Origin: an uncultured Collinsella sp.
GTDB lineage: Bacteria; Actinomycetota; Coriobacteriia; Coriobacteriales; Coriobacteriaceae
Assembly (NCBI GenBank): GCA_902494465.1
Contig: CABUTH010000135.1
Span: 1-5,145 of the forward strand
Direction: 5' to 3'
DNA length: 5,145 nucleotides
Shown in pieces: positions 1-5,145 of this stretch (position 1 is the stretch's first letter; every line of letters begins with the position of its first letter). A program made the translations under genes and the position numbers. The notes under the pieces are model-generated. The model was not told the DNA's origin. It saw nothing but the letters and a program-made list of their open reading frames with translations, and made no database searches.

Positions 1-15
1 AGTCCTGCGCAAGAC

Positions 16-41
16 GAAGGCCACATTAAGTGGCCTTCTTT
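16..41 (+). terminator. Rho-independent terminator of a gene upstream of the window
   Basis: A perfect 9-bp inverted repeat (GAAGGCCAC at 16-24, GTGGCCTTC at 30-38) encloses the 5-nt loop ATTAA and is followed by TTT. Read on the plus strand this is a short intrinsic terminator; on the minus strand the stem is not followed by a T-run. The T-run is only three long, so termination may be partial. The gene it would end lies left of the window, and positions 1-15 show nothing recognisable. Confidence 0.65.
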
Positions 42-142
42 GCGTGCGGAACTCGCGACCAACCTTATGCCTCGCCCGCAGTCCCGGACCTTCCGGGTTC
101 AAAGCGCGACACACCGGACTGGTTGTCTGATATAAAGATGGC

Positions 143-170
143 GAAGGCCCCTTTCGGGGCCTTCTTTTTT
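143..170 (+). terminator. Strong Rho-independent terminator facing the murB 3' end
   Basis: A perfect 9-bp stem (GAAGGCCCC at 143-151, GGGGCCTTC at 156-164) with a 4-nt loop is followed by six T residues (165-170). The T-run makes it a plus-strand terminator that ends one base before the murB stop codon. On the minus strand the same hairpin has a GAAA tetraloop and an A-run before it, but only a weak T-rich tail (CTTTAT), so it could serve murB less efficiently. Its outer arms (GAAGGCC/GGCCTTC) match those of the hairpin at 16-38. Confidence 0.8.
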
Positions 171-171
171 A

Positions 172-1134
172 TTAGAGGAATTCGCCTACTCGGTGGACTT
201 CGGGTTCTAGGTCTACGTCGAATTGGTCTTTGACAGTTGCCTGGATGTGGCGGATGAGTTCGTCGACATCGGCGGCGGTGGCGTGGTCGGCGTTGACGAT
301 GAAGCCGCAGTGCTTTTCGCTCACCTGCGCGCCGCCAATGGCGTGTCCTCGCAGGCCGGCGTCCATGATGAGCTTGCCGGCAAAGTGGCCCTCGGGGCGC
401 TTGAAGGTGGAGCCGGCACTCGGCATGTCGAGCGGCTGCTTGTCCTCGCGGCGCTGGCGGTAGTCGTCCATGTCGGCCTTGATCATCGCGGCGTTGCCCG
501 GGGCGAGATTGAAAGTGGCCGAAAGCACGATGAAACCGTCGTCGGCAATGCGGCTCTTGCGATAGCCCAGGTTGAGCTCATCGACATCGAACTCGATGAT
601 GTTGCCGCTGCCGCGGGTACCGTCGTCAAGCATGCGGGCGGGCTTGTAGACGCGCACGGACTCCAGTACATCGGCCATGCAGGCGCCGTATGCTCCGGCG
701 TTCATGTAGCAGGCGCCGCCGACCGATCCGGGAATGCCCGAGATGGGCTCCATGCCGGTGAGACCGGCCTCGGCTGCCGCCGCGGCGACATCGGAAAGCA
801 AGGCGCCGGCTGCCGCCGTGACGTGCGTGCCGTTGACCGTAATGTCGGAGAGGCCCTCGCCCAGCGCTACGACGACGCCGCGGATGCCCTTGTCGCCGAC
901 GAGCAAGTCGGAGCCGTTGCCCACGATGGTGAGTGGCAGGTCGCAGCGATAGCAGGTATCGAGCGTGGCGACGAGGCCCTGCTCGGTATCGGGCGTGACA
1001 AAGACGTCGGCCGGGCCGCCGATCTTAAACGTGGTGTGCTCGCGCATGGGCTCGCTCATCAGCACGTTGTCCTCGCCGGCAACGCCAGCGAGCGCGCACA
1101 GCAGGTCCTCGTTAAAAAAGTCGTTCTCGTGCAT
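172..1134 (-). CDS. murB: UDP-N-acetylmuramate dehydrogenase (UDP-N-acetylenolpyruvoylglucosamine reductase), type II
   Basis: Cytoplasmic FAD enzyme that uses NADPH to reduce UDP-GlcNAc-enolpyruvate to UDP-MurNAc, the second committed step of peptidoglycan precursor synthesis. The protein is 320 aa from the start chosen here. The N-terminal FAD-binding part shows TTFKIGGPAD (34-43), GNGSDLL (72-78), SGIPGSVGGA (132-141) and MNAGAYG (144-150). GYRKS is at 190-194. The C-terminal part has PSAGSTFKRP (238-247), whose Ser242 is the expected proton donor, and LEPEV (309-313), whose Glu312 matches the family's catalytic Glu. Length and motifs fit the type II form. The frame stays open upstream to an ATG at 1233, but those 33 extra residues look unlike MurB and run over a candidate -10 box. 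The ATG at 1134 has AAAGGCGG eight bases before it. The gene stands alone, divergent from the LacI-family gene. No damage is visible. Confidence 0.95.
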   Translation of the reverse strand: MHENDFFNEDLLCALAGVAGEDNVLMSEPMREHTTFKIGGPADVFVTPDTEQGLVATLDTCYRCDLPLTIVGNGSDLLVGDKGIRGVVVALGEGLSDITVNGTHVTAAAGALLSDVAAAAAEAGLTGMEPISGIPGSVGGACYMNAGAYGACMADVLESVRVYKPARMLDDGTRGSGNIIEFDVDELNLGYRKSRIADDGFIVLSATFNLAPGNAAMIKADMDDYRQRREDKQPLDMPSAGSTFKRPEGHFAGKLIMDAGLRGHAIGGAQVSEKHCGFIVNADHATAADVDELIRHIQATVKDQFDVDLEPEVHRVGEFL

Positions 1135-1142
1135 ACGAATAT

Positions 1143-1150
1143 CCGCCTTT
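1143..1150 (-). promoter_or_regulatory. murB ribosome binding site
   Basis: On the minus strand AAAGGCGG lies 8 nt before the ATG at 1134. It supports that start over the in-frame upstream ATG at 1233. Confidence 0.6.
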
Positions 1151-1177
1151 TGGTGGTCGTTGTCATCAATCGATTGC

Positions 1178-1183
1178 AATATA
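1178..1183 (-). promoter_or_regulatory. Candidate murB -10 element
   Basis: TATATT on the minus strand would place the transcript start near 1171, giving a leader of about 37 nt. No TTGACA-like -35 is found 16-18 bp upstream. A second weak pair, TTTACC (1240-1245) and TTTTAT (1217-1222) with a 17-bp spacer, is an alternative further upstream. Confidence 0.35.
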
Positions 1184-1276
1184 CCCCACCCGGACGGATT
1201 TGGTGCGCTGGCGGCGATAAAACAGCCGTCCACCGGATTGGTAAAGTGTTTATCACCGAGGTAGAGGGGTAGTCGC

Positions 1277-1282
1277 TATACT
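1277..1282 (+). promoter_or_regulatory. -10 element of the LacI-family regulator gene
   Basis: TATACT lies 35 bp before the ATG at 1318, with a predicted transcript start near 1289. There is no good -35 hexamer at the usual distance (TCACCG at 1253-1258 is the nearest), suggesting a weak or factor-dependent promoter. The phosphoketolase promoter uses the same TATACT hexamer, also with a poor -35. Confidence 0.5.
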
Positions 1283-1305
1283 TTCAAGAGATTGCGCGTA
1301 AACCC

Positions 1306-1313
1306 GGAAGGAG
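1306..1313 (+). promoter_or_regulatory. Ribosome binding site of the LacI-family gene
   Basis: GGAAGGAG is a strong Shine-Dalgarno match. It ends 4 nt before the ATG at 1318, slightly closer than usual, and fixes that start. Confidence 0.75.
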
Positions 1314-1317
1314 CGAG

Positions 1318-2346
1318 ATGGCCAACAAAGTCACCCTCAAGCAGATCGCCCAGGAGGTGGGGCTTTCCCCCTCGTCGGTCTCGCTTGTTCTTAATAATCG
1401 GCCCTGTCGCATCTCGGAAGAAAACCGCAAGCTCATCAAAGAGGTCGCGGCGCGCAACCACTATGTTCCCAACCAGATTGCGCGCAGCCTGGTCATGCGC
1501 GAGTCGCGCACGCTGGGCCTTATCGTCCCTAACATCGAGAGCCGCTTTTTTGCCTCGCTCGCCGGTAGCCTGGAAAAGCGCTGCCGTGAGGACGGCTATG
1601 CGCTCTTCATTACCAGCTCGGGCGGAAGCGCCGATGACGATCTGGAGCTGCTGCGCCAGCTGGTGACGCGCGGCGTTGATGGCGTCTTTCTGGTAGTGGG
1701 TGACGAGTTCTCTGATGACCGCGCCCTGCGCGAAGAAGTCAGCCACCTGCCCATCCCGGCCGTAATGGTCGACCGTGCCATTGAGGGGCTCGAGTGCGAC
1801 AAGGTGATGTTCGACCACGAGATGGGCGGCTATATGGCCACCCGCTATCTGATCGAGCAAGGCCACCGCCGTATTGCCTGCCTGGTTAATGCCCGCCGTT
1901 CCAATACGGGTCGCAAGCGACTTGCCGGCTATGAGCGCGCGCTGCGTGAGGTTGGCCTGCCGATCGACGCGCGTTTGGAGTTTGAGAGCGAGTACTACAT
2001 CCCGAGCGCATACGAGGCCTCGGAGGCGGTGCTCGCAACTGACGCCACTGCCGTGTTCGCAAGCTCGGATAACATTGCCCTCGGTTTGCTCAAGCGCTTG
2101 CACGAGATGGGGAAGAGCATCCCGGGCGATATCTCGGTGGTGAGCTATGACAACTCGGCGGCCGACGTTCTCTTTGAGCCGGCGCTGACCGCCATTGAGC
2201 AGGACCCTGGTGTCCTTGCGGAGCATGCTTTTGGCTGCATGTCCAAGCGTCTTGCCGGTAGGGGCGGCAGGCGTGCCGAAGAGGTCGTTCTGGAGCCGGA
2301 GCTTATCGTTAAGGACAGCGTGCTCGAGCTTACTAAACACAACTAA
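1318..2346 (+). CDS. LacI-family transcriptional regulator, probable local regulator of the phosphoketolase
   Basis: A 342-aa one-component sugar-type regulator, close to the usual family length. The N-terminal helix-turn-helix is TLKQIAQEVGLSPSSVSLVLNN (6-27). The hinge helix NQIARSLV (52-59) carries the ARSL motif, whose Leu58 is the residue that intercalates at a central CpG in this family. The periplasmic-binding-protein-like effector domain runs from TLGLIVPNI (65-73) to about 335, with AVMVDR (148-153), GRKRLAGYERAL (198-209) and FASSDNIALGLL (247-258) at the ligand-contacting positions. There is no signal peptide or membrane segment, as expected for a cytoplasmic DNA-binding protein. 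The segment LTAIEQDPG (290-298) departs from the common TTIRQP, so the ligand cannot be guessed from close analogy. It lies upstream of and co-oriented with the phosphoketolase gene, whose promoter carries two CG-centred palindromes. Control of that gene is inferred from this arrangement; the inducer is unknown. Confidence 0.92.
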   Translation: MANKVTLKQIAQEVGLSPSSVSLVLNNRPCRISEENRKLIKEVAARNHYVPNQIARSLVMRESRTLGLIVPNIESRFFASLAGSLEKRCREDGYALFITSSGGSADDDLELLRQLVTRGVDGVFLVVGDEFSDDRALREEVSHLPIPAVMVDRAIEGLECDKVMFDHEMGGYMATRYLIEQGHRRIACLVNARRSNTGRKRLAGYERALREVGLPIDARLEFESEYYIPSAYEASEAVLATDATAVFASSDNIALGLLKRLHEMGKSIPGDISVVSYDNSAADVLFEPALTAIEQDPGVLAEHAFGCMSKRLAGRGGRRAEEVVLEPELIVKDSVLELTKHN

Positions 2347-2381
2347 ACACGTTTATCAATTTGCAGAGACCGAATGTGGAG

Positions 2382-2408
2382 CACCTGTGACGTGCAATGC
2401 CGCAGGTG
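2382..2408 (+). other. Hairpin downstream of the LacI-family gene
   Basis: CACCTGTG (2382-2389) can pair with CGCAGGTG (2401-2408), an 8-bp stem with one G-U pair and an 11-nt loop. No T-run follows directly; GTTTTG comes nine bases later. It could be a poor terminator for the regulator transcript or a 3' stabilising hairpin. Confidence 0.3.
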
Positions 2409-2443
2409 AATGTCGCGTTTTGCTAATCGATGGGATTGATAGG

Positions 2444-2465
2444 GGTGGTAAAACGTTTTTTCACC
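2444..2465. promoter_or_regulatory. Operator O1 upstream of the phosphoketolase gene (LacI-family type)
   Basis: The perfect core palindrome AAAACGTTTT (2450-2459) is flanked by matching outer arms GGTG (2444-2447) and CACC (2462-2465), giving a 22-bp interrupted palindrome with only two unpaired positions per side. The CG centre is typical of LacI-family operators. It sits across and just upstream of the expected -35 region of the phosphoketolase promoter. Confidence 0.75.
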
Positions 2466-2466
2466 A

Positions 2467-2484
2467 TGATAAAACGTTTTAGCA
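2467..2484. promoter_or_regulatory. Operator O2 overlapping the phosphoketolase promoter spacer (LacI-family type)
   Basis: TGATAAAACGTTTTAGCA is an 18-bp palindrome with one mismatched pair (2469/2482) and the same AAAACGTTTT core (2471-2480) as O1. Its centre is 21 bp, two helical turns, from that of O1. It fills the space just before the -10 box at 2487, so bound protein would block RNA polymerase. Repression is the natural inference. Confidence 0.78.
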
Positions 2485-2486
2485 AA

Positions 2487-2492
2487 TATACT
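2487..2492 (+). promoter_or_regulatory. -10 element of the phosphoketolase promoter
   Basis: TATACT is preceded by operator sequence rather than a recognisable -35; the nearest candidate, TTCACC at 2460-2465, is 21 bp away. The transcript should start near 2499, leaving a leader of about 52 nt. Confidence 0.6.
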
Positions 2493-2505
2493 AGTCCCAA
2501 CGAAA

Positions 2506-2528
2506 GGTTGCCGTATCGGAGGGCGACC
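2506..2528 (+). other. Leader hairpin in the phosphoketolase mRNA
   Basis: GGTTGCC (2506-2512) can pair with GGCGACC (2522-2528) in a 7-bp stem with one G-U pair and a 9-nt loop. The Shine-Dalgarno-like GGAGGG (2518-2523) lies partly in the loop and partly in the stem, while the site used for translation at 2537 stays free. An alternative 4-bp hairpin (CAAC 2498-2501, GTTG 2507-2510) would exclude it. Confidence 0.4.
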
Positions 2529-2536
2529 GCACAGCG

Positions 2537-2541
2537 AAGGG
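2537..2541 (+). promoter_or_regulatory. Phosphoketolase ribosome binding site
   Basis: AAGGG ends 9 nt before the ATG at 2551. The stronger-looking GGAGGG at 2518-2523 is too far from any start codon to be the site for this gene. Confidence 0.6.
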
Positions 2542-2550
2542 ACATAAACA

Positions 2551-5079
2551 ATGGCTAAAACACTGGGGACGCCGTGGCAAAAGCTGGGCCACGAGGTGCC
2601 GGCTTCCGAGCTCGAGGGCGTCGACCTGTATTGGCGCGCATCGAACTATCTGTCCGTCGGTCAGATCTACCTTCGCTCTAACCCGCTAATGCGCCCCGAC
2701 TTTGTTGATGAGAAAACCGGTGAGGTGCGCGACTTTGGTCGTCCGGACGTTAAGCACCGTCTGGTCGGCCACTGGGGCACCACGCCCGGCATCAACTTCC
2801 TGTTCGGTCACGTCAACCGTCTGATCGCCGACCACAACCAGAATGCTATCTTCTTGATGGGCCCTGGTCACGGCGGTCCCGCCGGTACTGCTCAGTCGCT
2901 GCTCGACGGCACCTACCGCGAGATTCGCCCCGACATCACCAATGACGAGGCAGGCCTGCAGAAGTTCTTCCGCCAGTTCTCTTATCCCGGCGGCATCCCG
3001 AGCCACTTTGCGCCCGAGACGCCCGGTTCCATCCACGAGGGCGGCGAGCTCGGCTACACGCTCAGCCACGCTTACGGTGCCGTCATGGACAACCCGAGCC
3101 TGTTGGCCGTGGCCGTAGTGGGCGACGGCGAGTCCGAGACCGGCCCGCTCGCGACCTCTTGGCAATCCAACAAGCTCGTGAACCCGGCAACCGACGGTAT
3201 CGTCCTGCCGATCCTGCACCTCAACGGCTACAAGATCGCCAACCCCACCATCCTCGCCCGCGTGTCCGACGAGGAGCTCACCAAGTTCTTTGAGGGCATG
3301 GGCTACAAGCCGCACTTCTTTGTCGCCGGCTTTGACGACGAGAGCCACGCGAGCATCCATGAGCGTTTCGCCGACCTGTTTGAGCAGGTCTTTGACGAGA
3401 TTTGCGACATCAAGGCCACCGCTCAGGCCCAGGCAGCCGCGGGCGAGACCGTGGTCCGCCCGGCCTATCCCATGATCGTGTTCCGTACGCCCAAGGGCTG
3501 GACTTGCCCCAAGCAGATCGACGGCAAGAAGACCGAGGACTCCTGGCGCGCGCATCAGGTGCCGCTGGCGAGCGCCAAGGACACCCACGAGCACTTCCGC
3601 GTGCTACGCGAGTGGCTGCGCTCCTACAAGCCCGAGGAGCTCTTTACGCCCGAGGGTCAGGTGCGTCCCGAGGTGACGGCCTTTATGCCGACCGGCGAGC
3701 TGCGCATCGGCGCCAACCCCAATGCAAACGGCGGCAAGGTGCGCCGCGAGCTCGAACTGCCCGATATCCACGCCCACGAGATTCCCGTCGCCGAGAAGGG
3801 TCACGGCTGGGGTTCCACCGAGGCCGCCCGCGTCTTTGGTGAGTACACTGCCGACGTTCTGGCCAAGAACATGGACGACTTCCGTATCTTCGGTCCCGAC
3901 GAGACCGCGTCTAACCGCCTGCAGGCTGCCTACAAGGTGACCAAGAAGCAGTGGGACGCCGGCTTCTACGAGGACGAGGCCAACGACGAGCTGCTGGCAG
4001 GCTCCGGTAAGGTCGTCGAGCAGCTGTCCGAGCATCAGTGCGAGGGCTTCCTCGAGGCCTACGTGCTCACTGGCCGTTCCGGCGTGTGGAGCTCCTACGA
4101 GAGCTTTGTCCATGTGGTCGACTCCATGGTCAACCAGCACTGCAAGTGGCTCGAGGCTACCAAGCGCGAGATTCCGTGGCGTGCCCCCATCAGCGGCCTT
4201 AACATTTTGCTGTCGAGCCACGTCTGGCGTCAGGACCACAACGGCTTCTCGCATCAGGACCCCGGCTTTATCGACCTGCTGCTCAACAAGGCCAACGACA
4301 CACACATCGTAAACGCCTACTATCCGGCCGACGCCAACATGGCTCTCGCCGTGGCCGAGCGCGTCTACCAGTCCACTGACTGCGTCAACGCCATCTTCTG
4401 CGGCAAGCAGCCTGCTCCGACCTTCCAGACGGTCGACGAGGCCAAGGCGGAGCTCGCCGAGGGCGTTGCGACCTGGGAGTGGGCATCGACCGCCGATTCG
4501 CTCGCCGAGGCCGACGTCGTGGTTGCCACCTGCGGCGACGTGCCGACGCTTGAGGCTCTGGCTGCAACCGACATGCTGCGCGAGCTGGGCATCAAGGTGT
4601 GGTTCGTCAACGTTGTCGATCTGCTCAAGATTCAGAACGTCTGCGAGAACGACCAGGCTCTCAGTGACGAGCGCTGGGCTGAGCTGTTCGGCTGCGGCGA
4701 TAAGCCTGTCCTCTTCGCGTTCCACGCCTATGCCGGCACGATTCGCCGTCTGATTTGGAACCGCCCCGGCCACGATGCCTTCCGCGTCCACGGCTACGAG
4801 GAGAAAGGCTCCACGACAACGCCGTTCGACATGCTGCGCCTGAACAACATGGACCGCTGGGCACTGGCCGCCGACGTGCTGCGCATGGTCGACGCCGATA
4901 AGTTTGCCGAGCAGATTGATGAGTGGGAGGCATTCCGCACCGAGGCCTTCGAGTTCGCGTGCGATGAGGGCTACGATCACCCGGCCTTCACCGACTGGGT
5001 CTGGCCGGACGCCGCAGCCGCAACTGCCGCCGACGGCGCACTCTCCGCAACGCAGATGACCGCAGGCGACAACGAGTAG
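2551..5079 (+). CDS. xfp: Xylulose-5-phosphate/fructose-6-phosphate phosphoketolase
   Basis: Cytoplasmic thiamine-diphosphate enzyme that splits xylulose 5-phosphate (to glyceraldehyde 3-phosphate) or fructose 6-phosphate (to erythrose 4-phosphate) with phosphate, releasing acetyl phosphate. This is the key step of the bifid/phosphoketolase shunt. The 842-aa protein is full length. The N-terminal thiamine-binding domain shows GHWGTTPG (73-80), [13 protein letters not shown] (103-115), [19 protein letters not shown] (151-169) and [18 protein letters not shown] (191-208). [10 protein letters not shown] (311-320) and AHQVP (334-338) follow. The middle pyrimidine domain has [10 protein letters not shown] (447-456), LSEHQCEGF (492-500) and [10 protein letters not shown] (563-572). 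Expected catalytic residues are present: His74, His107, His152, His335, Glu494 and His568, matching bifidobacterial H64, H97, H142, H320, E479 and H553. The C-terminal domain runs from about 620 and includes GSTTTPFDM (753-761). The tail LSAT..TAGDNE recalls bifidobacterial enzymes, suggesting dual substrate use, though sequence alone does not prove it. It has its own operator-bearing promoter. Confidence 0.95.
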   Translation: MAKTLGTPWQKLGHEVPASELEGVDLYWRASNYLSVGQIYLRSNPLMRPDFVDEKTGEVRDFGRPDVKHRLVGHWGTTPGINFLFGHVNRLIADHNQNAIFLMGPGHGGPAGTAQSLLDGTYREIRPDITNDEAGLQKFFRQFSYPGGIPSHFAPETPGSIHEGGELGYTLSHAYGAVMDNPSLLAVAVVGDGESETGPLATSWQSNKLVNPATDGIVLPILHLNGYKIANPTILARVSDEELTKFFEGMGYKPHFFVAGFDDESHASIHERFADLFEQVFDEICDIKATAQAQAAAGETVVRPAYPMIVFRTPKGWTCPKQIDGKKTEDSWRAHQVPLASAKDTHEHFRVLREWLRSYKPEELFTPEGQVRPEVTAFMPTGELRIGANPNANGGKVRRELELPDIHAHEIPVAEKGHGWGSTEAARVFGEYTADVLAKNMDDFRIFGPDETASNRLQAAYKVTKKQWDAGFYEDEANDELLAGSGKVVEQLSEHQCEGFLEAYVLTGRSGVWSSYESFVHVVDSMVNQHCKWLEATKREIPWRAPISGLNILLSSHVWRQDHNGFSHQDPGFIDLLLNKANDTHIVNAYYPADANMALAVAERVYQSTDCVNAIFCGKQPAPTFQTVDEAKAELAEGVATWEWASTADSLAEADVVVATCGDVPTLEALAATDMLRELGIKVWFVNVVDLLKIQNVCENDQALSDERWAELFGCGDKPVLFAFHAYAGTIRRLIWNRPGHDAFRVHGYEEKGSTTTPFDMLRLNNMDRWALAADVLRMVDADKFAEQIDEWEAFRTEAFEFACDEGYDHPAFTDWVWPDAAAATAADGALSATQMTAGDNE

Positions 5080-5089
5080 GTAGGCATCC

Positions 5090-5136
5090 GGGACGGTCTC
5101 GCGCTGGGGCCGCCTCCGGGCGGGGAGACTTTGTCC
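5090..5136. repeat. Nested GC-rich inverted repeats after xfp
   Basis: In the 66 bases after the xfp stop, CCGCC (5110-5114) and GGCGG (5119-5123) form a tight hairpin inside GTCTC (5096-5100) / GAGAC (5125-5129), and GGAC (5091-5094) can pair with GTCC (5133-5136) outside that. Only TTT (5130-5132) follows the second arm, so a classic terminator cannot be claimed. The window ends before the rest is visible. Confidence 0.35.
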
Positions 5137-5145
5137 GGGGAAGTG

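Noticed and set aside
43..140. Possible tRNA, prompted by GGGTTCAAA at 95-103
   Set aside because: The bases around it do not form a T-arm stem, there is no matching acceptor stem and no clover-leaf could be built on either strand.
30..233. A 67-aa plus-strand open frame starting with GTG at 30
   Set aside because: It has no Shine-Dalgarno, starts inside one terminator hairpin, reads through a second terminator and overlaps the murB 3' end antisense.
1135..1233. N-terminal extension of MurB to the in-frame ATG at 1233
   Set aside because: The 33 residues do not look like MurB, the region carries a candidate promoter, and the ATG at 1134 has a well-placed ribosome binding site.
223..1272. 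Long plus-strand open frame antisense to murB
   Set aside because: MurB on the other strand carries every family motif. The antisense frame is low-complexity (Gly/Ala/Val/Asp/His-rich) and is a by-product of high GC codon usage.
1276..2340. 354-aa minus-strand open frame antisense to the LacI-family gene
   Set aside because: The sense strand encodes a complete LacI-family protein with a strong ribosome binding site; the antisense product shows no recognisable domain.
2415..2426. A third operator half site (CGTTTTGC) upstream of O1
   Set aside because: The left half does not match and its spacing to O1 (38 bp) is not an integral number of helical turns.
2686..4980. Two long minus-strand open frames (302 and 458 aa) antisense to xfp
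   Set aside because: Both are shadows of xfp, whose sense frame is full length with all catalytic residues; neither antisense product resembles a known family.

Overview
This 5.1 kb window is a GC-rich, tightly packed bacterial chromosomal segment with three complete genes. It most resembles a gut actinobacterium of the class Coriobacteriia, with Collinsella or a close relative as my best guess. Two things suggest this. The phosphoketolase is of the long bifidobacterial type. The MurB is the short type II form with a PSAGSTFKRP motif, which argues against Bifidobacterium itself. Both points rest on memory of the families, not on a database search.

Layout from left to right. Positions 1-171 are non-coding and hold two strong hairpins with T-runs in the plus direction (16-41 and 143-170), separated by about 100 nt in which I find no gene. 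murB follows on the minus strand (172-1134) and makes the peptidoglycan precursor UDP-N-acetylmuramate. A 183 bp divergent intergenic region (1135-1317) carries the murB start signals on one strand and the promoter of a LacI-family regulator on the other. That regulator is on the plus strand (1318-2346). A 204 bp gap (2347-2550) contains the most informative regulatory DNA in the window: two palindromic AAAACGTTTT operators, 21 bp centre to centre, lying against a TATACT -10 element. The last gene is a full-length xylulose-5-phosphate/fructose-6-phosphate phosphoketolase (2551-5079), followed by a GC-rich inverted-repeat segment running to the window edge.

How the parts work together. The central CG of both operators, and the Leu in the hinge helix of the LacI-family protein, are what that family uses to bind DNA. 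The simplest reading is that the regulator controls the phosphoketolase next to it, and so the entry of sugar phosphates into the acetyl-phosphate-producing bifid/phosphoketolase shunt. murB is an unrelated housekeeping neighbour that shares only the divergent promoter region. I see no mobile element, CRISPR array, phage gene, tRNA or rRNA, and no sign of an undescribed multi-gene system. The features worth following up are regulatory.
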